A DNA stretch of 64,000 nucleotides from Actinomucor elegans (Eukaryota > Mucoromycota > Mucoromycetes > Mucorales > Mucoraceae), in the NCBI GenBank assembly GCA_026027325.1, contig JAMSLZ010000016.1, positions 496,001-560,000 of the forward strand. Direction: 5' to 3'. Shown here in pieces: positions 49,082-63,300 of this stretch (its first letter is position 1; every line of letters starts with the position of its first letter). Below the pieces are notes generated by a model. That model worked only from the letters and a program-made list of their open reading frames with translations, was not told the DNA's origin and ran no database searches. A program made the position numbers and the translations under genes.

Positions 49082-50303
49082 CAGTAGTAGCAGTAGTAGC
49101 AGAAGCAGTAGGCTCTTCCATTGGTACTGCATGCTGGAAATCAGCAAAATCATCATCAATGATCTTGTTGGAAGTACTAGGCTCTTCTATAGCTCCTCCA
49201 CAAGTAAAATCACCCCAATCATCATCATCATCTGTTTGTTTCTTGCTATCAAAGCCATATACTTCTTTTCCAAATGATCCATTGCTTTCACTATGGTAAC
49301 CACCTTCTTCATCTTCATCTTCATCATATTTATTGCCTTGATGAGGATATGGAGTCTCTCCATAGCTCATGGCATCACCATTGAAGCTTAAACCTCCACC
49401 ACCAGAATAAGAATCACTGCCAAAGCCAGTATATCTTGATCCACTGCTGCCAATGCCGCCAGAAAATCCACCCATGGATCGCATACCGGTTTCTGATCCA
49501 ACACCAATGTACTTATTGCGATTCTTTTTCGCTAATTTACGTTCAGCTCGAATCTTGTCTGTATTACTTAACAATTCAACAATTTCTTTTGCTCTATTTC
49601 GAACTATAATACGCGTACGTTATTCCACTAAAAAATTGACGATAGTTTAAGTGGGTGTTTTGTTACCATTCAATCCTTCATCTTTTCCTCTGTCATCCAC
49701 ATAATAAAAGTTTCTCATCACTTTGATCATGGAAACGTGCGATCGAGCATCATCAATGACACGTTCTGAGCCGTTTTTAATGAGATATTCCAAAAGAACT
49801 AAAGCCTACATATTACTGAGTTAAGATAAAGGCTGAATTTATAAACCCTACGTGCTTACCTTGTATATTTGCCGCCACTGCTTGGGCTCTTTTTCGGTAA
49901 AACGTCTGTAAATAGTTGGCATAATTTCGTTAAAGTATTGGCTATTGTTATCAAGTCAGTTTACGGAGTCTTGTGTCAATTCAAAGCAAAAATAATACTC
50001 TACTAGTTGTAAGTGCCTTGTGCAAGTTCTTGCATAAGCGTAGTGGAAGCCCCCCAAGGTTCATTATTAGTAGCTTCATGTACCTTGGCTTCCATCTCGG
50101 TGTAATTCAATACAACATTCTTTCTATTTCACGTACCATTAGTTTGTATTACAAGCTAAGGAAAGTGATGCTTACAGTTTATTCACTACATCCTACAAAC
50201 ATAAAACATATTAGTCTCTACCCATTTACTCTAATAAAATGTATGCATTACTTACCTTGACTTCCCAGACATCTGGTATTTGGAAATTGGACAGGGAATT
50301 CAT
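48612..50303 (-). CDS. ENTH-domain epsin (EpsinR/Ent3-like)
   Basis: Six exons (50303-50256, 50192-50176, 50123-50004, 49941-49860, 49805-49667, 49603-48612) give 465 residues. The ENTH domain fills the first ~150 residues (LNYTEMEAKVHEATNNEPWG, YFNEIMPTIYRRF, ALVLLEYLIKNGSERV), ending in the basic KKNRNKYIGVG typical of the clathrin adaptor epsin-related group. The tail is Gly/Ser/Gln/Thr-rich and carries acidic DDWGDF and DDFADF motifs, which bind clathrin adaptors. A pure Thr run is encoded by the (AGT)n stretch near 49050-49106. The protein should bind phosphoinositides and clathrin adaptors in endosome/Golgi traffic. Exon 2 is only 17 nt. Confidence 0.9.
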
Positions 50304-52720
50304 TGTAAAGTCTTGTAAAGAAACAGGCAAGTTCTACTGTTTCTACAATCTTCTATCTCTATGGTTACACATTTTTTTGCGGGAATTATCTGGGTCCAAT
50401 TCGAAACGAGTTATAAATATTATGAATCTTCGTAAAGACCCCAGCCCTTTGTCAAAAATTGACCTTTATTTCAGCCATAAGGAGCTAAACTTAAGCTATA
50501 TCTTATAATAAAGCACAATTTTAGTGTAATTGAAAGTGTCTGTTTCAACTGTTTTCTTCATGTCTTATATAAACGTCGCAAAACCAAACTGTGGTAAATA
50601 CAAAGTATCTTCATTTTTCGGAAGAAATATACCTAGATTGTTTTATCAATTGATGCACAATATGATTATGTAAGAATTATGTTAAAGTACTTGGCATGGA
50701 TCTGTGCAATTTCATTATGCAGAAAGAGCATTAAAAACACAAGCAAGGCTTAGAATGTACGTCTGAATCTGATCTTTCATTGTAACACCAATTACTTCAA
50801 AGATTCTGAAATATAACAGCCATTTTATGTATCCCACTCTTTGTCAAACAAGGCCAATGAGTAATTTTACAGGCTTTAGGCATAAGCCACGCATGATCAA
50901 AGGTGAAACTGCTAGATTACGAGCCGTGCTCCCTTTTTTATTAAAGATCAATACGTAGTTTGCTGTATAAACAGCAGCATTCATAGCCATGCGCGTATCA
51001 ATGGTCTAAAGTTGGCAATGTTTAGTACATATGCCTATCTAATTGTCTAAAAAAAAGAGAGAATGATGAGTATAATATAAGTTGGCATCATAACACCAGT
51101 AATAGTCATGAATTGTAAATCAATTCTATAGATATATTTTATGGTGACCCAAGTTTGGATAATAACGAGTTTTCATAATGCACAACGCGTATACTGTTGA
51201 TAATATAATGTATATATTGAGTAAATGTATATAAACCCTAGAGTTTTAGTAGATGAATCAGCTCATTTTGAATATGAATACTAATCAAATGTGGTTTTTT
51301 ACAGAGGTCAATTGAGAGGTATATGGGTCATTACATCTATCTGGCCTATATGAAATGAATTTAGTTTACAGATGATTATTAAAAGTTAGCTTGCGGTAGC
51401 TGTATTTTATTGAAACAAAGGCTTTGACAGGCACAATACATCATTCATGTTATGAAGTATTAGCTAAATGTAATTTTTAATCGTAATCACTCAAGAGATC
51501 TATTGATCATATCTAATAATCATCTATATGAGATGGATTTAATTTAGTATAAACTTACTAAACTATAATGGATAAATCAAATATTAACTCTAGTAGATGC
51601 AGTAGTTCATGCTGAATACATACCAGCTATCGGATGCGATATTAAACCGGAACCAGTCAAGAAATGTAGGTATTTTAAAATAGGACAAATATAAAGGTAA
51701 TCATAAACTACATCTATAAAATGAGCGCAACTGTTGAAAACAAGATTCAAAAGTGAAAATATATAGCTTACAAGTAGATAGAGAAACATTTTACATGAAT
51801 GTACAGTCTTCCACCAGTACTGTCAAATCCGTAACTCGAAAAGAAGCATAATAGGCGTTATTCCACTTTACTTTCTCTCACGGCTTGAACCGTTTATGTA
51901 TATATATACAACTTACATTACTCGAATCATCAAGCGTGACAAGCATCATTCTTCAGTTCACCAAATGAAGCTGGGATAAACAGCAGTACAAAAAAAATTG
52001 CCTGTAAGAAATATAATGTTAATTGGCAAGGAAGACCGAGATGGTATAGTATGATAGATGCCCTCTGAGCCACACTTTATTTGTAGTATAATGAAAATAA
52101 TAATATATTTTCTCTCCTTCTTCCTCCAATCTTTCAAGCCTAGCATACAACATATTCAATTCTTTTTCTTTTCTTTCGGCTCTTGATATGGAGAATAAAA
52201 TCTCAGTGAGATAATAACCTAATCATAAATAAGTTAAAAATACGTACAAGGACATGGTTTTAGAGCAGCTAAAATATTAGCTAGTCTAAACAAATGGCGC
52301 ATTGGAAAGATAGGATCTACTAATCATTGTTCTTGTTCGTAGCACAACATTAAATCATTGTCTAGGTAACAATGATGTAACCACTAGAGGGACCCTTTAA
52401 GAGATTATGTCATCCTTAGCAGCTATAGCGGATGAACTGTTCCGTCTATTGGAAGGGAATTATGAACGCATTGTTGTGCACTATTTTCAAATTATCTATT
52501 CAAATACGACACAATAATAGAGAAACATTACTGAGAAGCTTTAAACAAACATAATGTTTCACAACATGTGTTGCTTGTACACGCTCCAACCTAAAAGTTG
52601 GTAGTTTACAATAGTTCATCTATGGGTCTAGTTATCTGGAAACAAAATCAATGTAGGCTAAACTCAGTAGACCCCATTACTGTACATTACATAATTCTAT
52701 CAGTGTTACCCTGTGATTGT
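50304..52720. other. Intergenic region (2.4 kb) with a three-copy array
   Basis: Epsin promoter side followed by AT-rich DNA. Three tandem repeat copies occupy about 51245-51700. No gene was supported. Confidence 0.5.
51245..51700 (+). repeat. Dispersed ~175-bp repeat, three tandem copies
   Basis: CAGCTCATTTTGAATATGA (51259), CATCATTCATGTTATGAAG (51439) and CAGTAGTTCATGCTGAATAC (51600) recur at about 178 and 165 bp. Each is followed by the TCAAATGTG/GATGCGATATTA and TCAATTGAGAGG/CTCAAGAGATCTATT blocks. The linker CCTATATGAAATGAATTTAG is shared with the 23-kb array. Confidence 0.75.
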
Positions 52721-55208
52721 TTATTTTGTAGATGAAGGTTGAGTCGTATTGACTGTGATTTCTAATAGTTTGTTTAATCTGGTAATCATGGATCTTGGAT
52801 CATCCAACACACCAGCAGCACATAAAGCATTATCATAAACTTGCTCGGTGATCATTTTGGCTAATTCTGGGTTCTGTTTACGAATATTGAACAATCCCTT
52901 CATGACAGGATGATCAGGGTTAATTTCCAAGACAGTGGGTGTAGAGGGGCTTTCTTCCATACGAGCTGAGCCTTGCATCATTTGCATCATCTTTCTCATA
53001 GCAGGACTTTCGTGTTCAAGAACTAAGATAAGTATTTAGTTAGATAGCCCACCAACATGTTCTAATTTGTTGTATATTTACCAATAGCAGGGAAGCTGGC
53101 CAATCTACGAGATACATCTACCCCTTTGACTACTTCATCACCCAAAGTAGTTTCAATCCACTTGGCAAGATCCTTGGCATCATCATTTGAAAGAGCAGCA
53201 CCACCAGCAGTATCACGGTTTTGTTGCAAAAGGGGATCTGAAGCAGCTTCAGGTGAATCAGCAGAAACCAAATCATAACCTTGGAATTCCTTCAAATGGT
53301 TCACGACAAACTCATCCACAGTTTCGTAAAGATACAATAGTTCCACATCATTCTTCTTGAACATTTCAGTGTAAGGACTTTCTTCGGCGTATTTACGCTT
53401 AGGTGTCAACAGATAATAGATACGCTTCTGTCCTTCTTTACTATGTTGAGCATAATCTTCGAGACTGATCATGCTACCATTCTTGGAGCGTGAGCTTTCA
53501 AATCTCAAGAGCTTACTGATTTCACGTTTATGCATGGCGTCAGTACAAGCGCCTTCCTTGATAAACTGTCCGTAATCCAAAAAGAACTCATCATATTTCT
53601 TGGGATCTTTCTTGGCTTCTCCATCTAACCACTTCAAGACCTTGGAAGTCATGACCATACGAAGACGAGACAATATATTGTCTTGCAATAATTCTCGAGA
53701 AACATTCAAAGGTATATCTTCAGAATCAACTACGCCCTTAATGAAACGCAAGTAGTGAGGTAGAATACCAGCAGATTCAGGTTGAATCAAGACCTTTCTA
53801 CTGTAAAGAGAAACACCAGGTTTCGTTTGTTCGCCCAATAGTTCCATGTGCTTCTCAGGAATATAGAGAACAGAAGAAATAGAGAGAGGTGAGTCAGTCT
53901 TAAAGTGCAAAGTGTATTGGGGATCATCCCAAGCATTAGCAATGAAACGATAGAACTGTTGATGCTCCTCGGCAGTGACACTATTGCGGTCCTTTGTCCA
54001 AAGAGCATCTACTGTGTTGACTTCCTTTCCATTCAAGTAAATAGGGAAACCAACAAAGCTATACGACGACACGTTAGTAAATAAGGGCTATTGATAACCA
54101 TGAACCAGCACTTACTTGGAGTACTTTTTGATGATAGAATCAATCTCAAGTTCCGAAGAATAGGATTTGGAATCTTCTCGAAGTTCAATAACAATTTTGG
54201 TACCCACAGCGACATTATCTGCTTCGGCAACAGTATAAGAACCTTGGCCATCCGTAGTCCAACAATAGCCCTTTGAACCAGGAAGAGCAGATTTGGTATA
54301 GACCTTGATTTTGTTTCCAACCATAAACTACAGATTTGTGTCAGTTCCATATTCTCGAAATTCTGAGTGGGGGGTTATACTTTACTGTAGAGTAGAAACC
54401 AACACCAAATTGTCCAATAATGTTCTCCTTAGTACCAGAAGAACCTTCCTTCTCCATCTTTTCTAAAAACTTTTTGGATCCTGACGAAGCAATTGTACCC
54501 AAGTTGGCGTTCAACTCTTCCAAAGTCATACCAATACCGAAATCTTGGATAATGAATTGATTTTTCTCTCTGTTCAATTCGATACGGATCTCCAAGGGCT
54601 TTCCGCTATCCACATCGGCTTCAACGGCTTGAGTTTGGCGAAGTTTTTCAAGCGCATCAGCAGCATTTGATATAAGTTCACTAAAGTTTTTTAAAAAAAA
54701 AACTGATTAAGTGGATAATTGATTGCTTTTACAACAGTATGATGTTTTTACCGAACAAAGATTTCTTTTTCAGAATAAAGCGAGTTGGCTACAATGTCTA
54801 ATAGACGTTTGGTCTCGGTTTTAAACTCATGTACCTCTTCCTTTCCAGTAACTACTTCGTCATTTGAACTGACAGTGTGCTTTTAAAGAATATATCAATA
54901 CAAGGGGGGGGGTCGATCATAATAAGTTTGTAATTGAAATACCTCGCTAACGTCAGTAGTATAAGCTCTAGACCATAATAATTTACTTGATGTATATCCA
55001 GTAGAAGCAGTGGTAGTGCGAACAATAGCAGGTGAAGACTAAAAAAAAATACAATCAGTGAATTTGACAGGTTCAATCGAGATCTTTAACAGGTTATCGA
55101 GATCAGAAGTTTTATGCCTACCAACAGTGTCTTTAATTGACTAACAGTTGCTTTACGAGCAGAAGCCTTGATCAAGGGAACGGTTGAACGGATCAGAGGT
55201 CGAAACAT
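52721..55208 (-). CDS. TRAP1: Mitochondrial Hsp90 chaperone TRAP1
   Basis: Seven exons (55208-55122, 55038-54943, 54879-54752, 54680-54386, 54327-54116, 54058-53082, 53022-52721) give 698 residues, close to animal TRAP1. The N-terminus ([19 protein letters not shown]) is a typical mitochondrial presequence. GHKL ATPase motifs: [33 protein letters not shown] and [10 protein letters not shown]. The middle and C-terminal dimerisation domains follow. There is no MEEVD tail (it ends TTQPSSTK), which separates it from cytosolic Hsp90. It folds and protects proteins in the mitochondrial matrix using ATP. Yeast lacks TRAP1, so its presence fits a non-Dikarya fungus. It shares a 503-bp divergent promoter region with UGP1. 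Confidence 0.95.
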
Positions 55209-55711
55209 GTGTTCAAATGGTTTCTATGAATTGAAAAGTTTAAACGAGAGAGTAAATGGGGTGGAACAAACTCCTGTCTCGGAATTTAAAACTCAGCCTA
55301 GCAACGGGCCTAGGGCCTAGCAACGGGCCGTGCTGATGATGATGAGGTAAGAAAATGCGAATGTACCATGTGTAACGTGTACTAATATTGGTTTCTTTAT
55401 CGATCTCTTTGTTCGTTCATGTGTTCTTTATCGATTTGGCTTGATTGGGATATTATCAGTCATCTTTTGATGGAATAGATAGACTTTTAACAGGGAAAAA
55501 TATACCGAAAAAATGACTCTAGGTAACAACGAAAGTGCTTTATTTTTTCCTATAGATTTTTTGAATGGAGGGATTCGGGCTCATTAGCTTCGGAAAGTCA
55601 ATTGCTTCTGTTTTTTGAGAAGCGCATGGAATAATTTCTTATAAATAGAGAACACGTTAATCTCTGATCCTTTTTTCTTTTCTTTGTTTAGTTATTCATC
55701 TGTAAAAAAAA
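55209..55711. promoter_or_regulatory. Divergent promoter region of TRAP1 and UGP1
   Basis: 503 bp between the two start codons. It contains two 15-bp direct repeats (55296-55310 and 55315-55329), each GCCTAGCAACGGGCC, closest to TRAP1. On the UGP1 side there is a TATAAATA-like box near 55640 (TTATAAATAG), about 70 bp before the ATG. Confidence 0.5.
55296..55329. repeat. 15-bp direct repeat with GGGCC core
   Basis: Two copies of GCCTAGCAACGGGCC separated by TAGG, unusually GC-rich for this AT-rich spacer. Probably a regulatory site pair. Confidence 0.6.
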
Positions 55712-57524
<1,813 letters not shown>

Positions 57525-57627
57525 TCTATATCCTCTTTTTCATTTGTAATTCAACCCTGCATTTTAATAAAGCATCTTATCAATCCATAATTAGGTCGTG
57601 TAGCTATGTAGTAGCAAGTTTTATTAA

Positions 57628-58317
57628 TTAATCCATGCTTTTTTGGATCTTGTGCAGTAAAACATCCATCTGAGAAGCCATCTTAGGTTGGCCTTTCTTT
57701 GTTCTTGCAAGCATCTTGCCACGCTGCTCATTTCTCTCTTTATAATATTCAATTTTAGCTTTTTTCTCTTGCTTCATCTTGTTTTGGCGCTCTTTTTTCT
57801 CTTCCAATGATTCGTTCTTAAGCCTTTCACGTTCTTCTAATTGTGATTTAAACGGATTGGGTTTAGCTTGTCGGCTGTGTTCGATTTTCTTTTGTCGTTT
57901 AGATGATGGTGCTTCTTCTTCTTCTTCTTCAGAAGATTCTTGATCCAAATCAAATTCTTCTTCTTTGTCAGAGCCTATTTCTCTTTGTATTTCTACGACG
58001 TTACCGTCTTTATCAATTGTTCGTTCTGCACCAAAGATCTATTTGAAAATCAGATTAAGATCTAATTCGAGAACTTGAAGCATTCACATACTTCTTTGAC
58101 ATAATCAGGTGTTTCGTCTTTGGTATCTTTGTTGAGTTCTTTATAATACTGACTTTTCACTTGAGCTTTATGAATAAGATCATATTTTCTCTTTTGTTCT
58201 ACGTAAAAAATTAGATCTACAAGGAAATTTCAGTGGATCTTTTAAAAATGACTTACGCTTGCGTTGCAAAGGTGTCAAAGGCTTTCTAGGTTTCTTTGTT
58301 TGTGCTTTGGGAGGCAT
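57628..58317 (-). CDS. FYV7: rRNA-processing protein FYV7 (TAP26/CCDC59 family)
   Basis: Three exons (58317-58257, 58198-58092, 58038-57628) give 192 residues. The protein is highly charged: a basic N-terminus (MPPKAQTKKPRKPLTPLQRK), an acidic Glu run in the middle, and a long basic coiled coil. The C-terminus carries the family signature KKGQPKMASQMDVLLHKIQK. Fyv7 is a small nucleolar factor needed for 18S rRNA maturation in the small-subunit processome. It is convergent with UGP1 (about 100 bp). Confidence 0.88.
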
Positions 58318-60380
58318 GTTAGGTGTATATATGAAATCTAATGGAAGAGGGTAGTGTAAAAAAATATTCCAGAAGCCTAGTTGAAACTTTTTCTTTATGC
58401 GAGCCAATAATAAGCCACAAAAACTGGCTGAGATAACCTTTCTTCATATATTACTTGTCTTCAAAAGCTGTTTTAAAGACCCAGTTAGCTGCTTAATAAC
58501 AAGTAACGAAGGAACATGCGCATTGAAATATGGCAAGGAATTCTGCGTTAAAAGTCCTGTTTCTAAAATGCTTTAATATTGTTAAAAAACGGATCAAGTA
58601 TATGCTATCACTACTACTATGAGATTCTTTCGTTTTCCATTAATTGTCTGAAGCTGAATTTGCAATTTCCAGAAAACATTAGGAATTCTTGGATGGGCTT
58701 GGATACCATTTTTAATAGTAAAGAAGTACTGTCACCTAACATAAACGTTCATCAAGTTTGTGTAGAGATAAACTTTGCAGCTTATGGTTTAAAAAGCGTT
58801 TTATGTTTCCTCCAAGTGAGCGATTTATCTTTCTTAAAAAGCTGCTTTTGGATTTTGAATTTTATATAATAAAATCAACAAAAAGACATACATTTGCATA
58901 CTATCCAAGATAGCGAATTTACAATACAAACAGACTATATTTTCAAAGTATATTTTTTATTCATTTTATATCTCATATTCCAACAGTGAAGACTGCTTTC
59001 TTTAATAAAGCATCTAATACGCAACATGTTCAAAATGAGGTGTTACATTTACTACGATCGTTATTTTTACTAAAGTGCTCTGAGTAATTTTTATTTTGGA
59101 TATGTATATGTCATAAATTACATGCATTTCGTATCAAACATATTACATGATCAATAGATCTCTGAACCGATCTTGATTTCGCGTTATATTTGATAGCCTA
59201 TAGATGCTCAAAATGAACTATTGAATCCTCTAGAAACATTGCTTAGCTGTAATAGAATTAAATCGTTATATTCATAGTTCACCGTAAAAGACACGCCTTT
59301 CATATAACTTGTTAAAACTATTGATGGTCAATGAATCTTCCAATTGATCTCAGTTCAATAACACATTTAATAACTAGTACACGCTTGGAATGAACTATTG
59401 AATTTGGAAAAATGCAAAGGATACTGATGAAGAACATGCTTAAAGAGAACTAAAAAAAACACATGTAAAGTAGTTAAAAGAAAAGCCCCTCTCTCATTAT
59501 TATTGCACGGTTGGATATTCCTATCCATTAATATTATAGCTGTAGTCCTAAAACAAAGTATAAATATGTATATATAGTGTAGTTATGGAACTATATAATA
59601 AGGTTTCATTACTATAGAAACATATATTCAGTATCATTAAGAAACTGATTGATTAATATTATTCTATTGGGGTATTATAAAAATGGCGCAGAAAATCAAT
59701 TGTTTCAGTATCATCCTTAGAATATGCAAGATGTACCAGAAACAATATGCATACCCATAATTATGTTTGTGGTTGCATCCTTGTTTGCTATTAAAACCTC
59801 TTGCAGCTATAATCTTCTCCTTGTACAGAGTTCAAGTGTATAATGAACAAAGAGGCGCTTGCAAAATAAAGCGTCTGATATCAGTTCCGCAAGGGTGCTT
59901 ATAGGCATGTATGCCCAGACTATTTTTTTTTTAGTAATAGTAATAGCAATAGTTTGACATTAATCCACCCACCCCCAATCAACAGCTTCACAAGAGCAAA
60001 ATGTCCATCTAAGCCAATCAAGGCGGAAAAACTATAAATAATTAATGACCCAGCTCTTGTTTGCTTCATTCTTGATATACGTCCTTCATATCTTACTTAC
60101 TGAGTTGAAGCAAAAGTAACATATTTTTCTTCTGTTATTGTGTGTCATAAAACAGTTTTTCTGTAAAGAAAATCAACTTTTTACGTACTGACAGACCAAT
60201 TATGCGTTTCATATTAATATGGATCTTACACAATCCAATTCGACCGGGCTTTAAACAGCAACAGTGGTAGGTCACGATAGATGACCATAGTTATTTATAA
60301 CCTTTCTGGACCAAAAAAAAAAATCGAGAATCCAACTCTTTCTTTTTACATTACAAACTACTCTGAAATATTTCTAGTTT
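58318..60380. other. Intergenic region (2 kb) with a two-copy array
   Basis: Divergent spacer between FYV7 and the formin. It holds two reverse repeat copies (about 59140-59410). CCGGGC occurs near 60243, upstream of the formin start. No gene seen. Confidence 0.5.
59140..59410 (-). repeat. Dispersed ~175-bp repeat, two tandem copies
   Basis: ATGATCAATAGATCTCTGAA (59147) and GGTCAATGAATCTTCCAATT (59326) are about 177 bp apart. Each is followed by a CTCAAAATGAACTATTGAAT or TTGGAATGAACTATTGAATT block. Confidence 0.75.
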
Positions 60381-63300
60381 ATGTCTGATTTTTTTGGCTC
60401 TTTTAGAAAGAAAAAAGGCCATGGTAAGTCAGGTTCAACTTCCCCTCGGTCTTCTATCGACAGTTCGTCTAGAAGAAGTCAAGGAGCCAACGACGTTTTA
60501 TCTGACGAACCTATGCCTAATAGCGACGATCAAATAGACGAGCTTTTTGATCAAATGCTGGTAAAAATTAGTATTTGAGGGGGGTACCTATCTAGTGGTT
60601 ATGCTAACTGTTTTCCTTACAGAGTCGTCGAGGTTTGGATGACGAAAAAAAGAAACCATTGAAAGCAACACTCGATTACAAGACGAAATGGGCCATGATT
60701 GTCCAGGATCGTCGAGCAGAACAGTCTGTTTCCGGCAGAAAAACATTTGCTGAGCAAGCAGAAGAAGCTGCGCCTTTGATTACTGTATTATCAGACTTGG
60801 CTGGTGAGATGTGGGTTGCCACAAAAGATTCTACAGCTCGCGCTGTTGAACGTCACTCGCATCGAAATAGCCATTTAGCACCTGCTGGAAGACGTGTTTC
60901 AGAAGCCATACAACCATCTACTTCAATTGCAACAACAATACCAGTTGCTATGCCTTCTACTTCAGTTGCTTATGAAGGTGCTTCTGCAACTGATCGAAAT
61001 TCACCCGAGTTTTACATTCGAAAGTTTATGGAAGCTGATTTAAGGGCAGTTACACCAGCTTTAGCGGACAATTTGGCTGTTAGTTTGAGAACACGCCCAT
61101 TAGAGTAAGAAAGCTGTATTGTACGATATTTGGCCAACCTCTCTAATCATTGGTTATTAGTTGGGTTATTCGATTTACTGATTTAAAGGGATTGAAAGTG
61201 ATATCCAGTGGTTTATCTTATTTGAACAAAAAGCCTGACTCTGAAAGGTAGGCACCTTCCTGAACTGTTTGATCTCAAGTTGACTCACATGTGTGTTTTT
61301 CCTAATACAGAAAAGGACAGGCGCTTGAATTAGAATATGGCCTTATCAAATGTATCAAAGTCTTGGTGAATGCTAGGGTAGGTCAATAGATGCTTTGTAG
61401 AGTAAAAAAAAAAAAAGAAAGAAACTCAAAAGTTTGATTTTATTTATAGTGGGGTGCAAGAGAGGCAATTCTAAACCCTGAATACATTCATTCCTTTGTA
61501 TTTTCGATTATATGTCCTCAATGGCAATCAAGAAAAATCATTTGCGATATTTTACTGTTCATGTGTCACTGTGATGTACCACTTGGACACACAATTGTGA
61601 TGCAGGGCTTTGAAAACCTGAGGCAACATAGACAAGACTTTGGTATCTTTGATTCATGGCTGAAAGACTTTGAACATACGTTGGATGGTACACGTAAAAC
61701 AGGCAGATCAAATTCAATTGATGATTATCACAAATTGAATGTCTATGTACCTCCAGATAGCCATCTGATTGAATACTGTGTAAGCATGTTTCAAGGGCGG
61801 GCATTGTAACCATACTGATCCGAAAATAGGTATCCAACGTTAGCTTAATCAATGCATTGGCATATGTACCAACAGAAGTGACAGACAGAATTTACTTGCG
61901 TAGTCAATTCAAATCTTCTGGATTAGAACGTATCTTCAGCAAACTAGAGAAACTAGATGATCCTGCCTTGTATAGCCAGATGGACAAGTATCGGAGAAGA
62001 GCAGAGAATGATATGGATGAGGCATTTGGTGATGAGATTTCAATGTACAGCGATATATCAGAGCCCAACGAGCTTTTGAATCTAATCCTCGAGAATATTG
62101 GTGATGCGCCCAATGCACTTGAGTACTTATTACAGACATTCAGAAGTATGCTATTGATCAAAGGTGATGCTGATAAAAAGTAAGTATTCACATTGTAATG
62201 AGAGAGGGACATCTTCTTATTCGTTATGTATAGGACTCACTATCACCAGGCCATCAGTGAAATTGTATCAAATATTGTAATGGATCGCAGAGATAGCGTT
62301 ACCGCTAACGAGCTTGGATCATCAGCATTTGGAATTTCAGTGAATAATATGATCGGCCGGTTTAACGAATTAGATCGTCTACAGGAGCTCGCGCGATCAG
62401 CTGAAGAGGACCGAGAATTAGCTTTGAGATTGGGAGCAGAGAACAAAGATCTCAAAGATCAAGTAGAAACATTAAAAAAGGCAGAAGGGGCTGAATATCA
62501 CAGCCAACAAAGAAACTACAAGATGGAAAATCTTGCTTTGCGAGCATTACAACAGCGTTCCAACAAGACAATTGCTATGCTGCAAGCACGACTCAAAGAA
62601 AAAGGTGATGATTACAGTGACATTTCAAGCAATATACCCGATGTAGTGGCAGCACCCATCGTCGTAGGCGAGCAATGGAAATTGTCTGGTAGAAAGCCTG
62701 ATACTACTGTACCTCTTTATTCTCAGCAGACACCTGGTCATCAACAATACCCACCTTCTTCACCTACTCCTCACCAACAAGAACTTTCCAAAACACGACC
62801 TACGCATTACTTACCACCTCTAGCTCCTGAACATGGTGACACTGAAAGCAGTAAGTATTTTCTAGCAGTTTTGAATCGATTAGCTTATCTCTTTTATTTT
62901 TAGCCGAAGATTCTCATCCTACGCCACTTCCCGGCCTTTCTGATGACTATATACCTCCTCCTCCACCCCCTCCTCCACCAGGACCAGCAACTGGAGCTCC
63001 TCCTCCTCCACCACCACCACCACCTCCTCCACCTCCTCCAGGCGGTATGGGTGGTCCACCACCTCCACCTCCTCCTCCACCACCACCTGGAGGCATTGGC
63101 GGCCCCCCACCACCACCACCTCCTCCTCCACGTAAGTTTGAGAGCAATTATGATTCTGTTTGCTTCTAACGAGCGTTTTATATTTGGATTAATGTAGCTC
63201 CAGGCGGCATGGCGCCTCCACCTCCTCCTCCACCACGTAAGTAATTAAAGAATATTGCCATGTAAATACATTTCTAAACAACGAATGTTAATTAGCTCCC

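Noticed and set aside
49032..49299. Poly-Ser and poly-Val open frames over the AGT repeat
   Set aside because: Low-complexity frames created by the trinucleotide run that encodes the epsin Thr tract.
62943..63197. Gly-, Leu- and Val-rich frames on both strands over FH1
   Set aside because: Alternative readings of the polyproline repeat of the formin.
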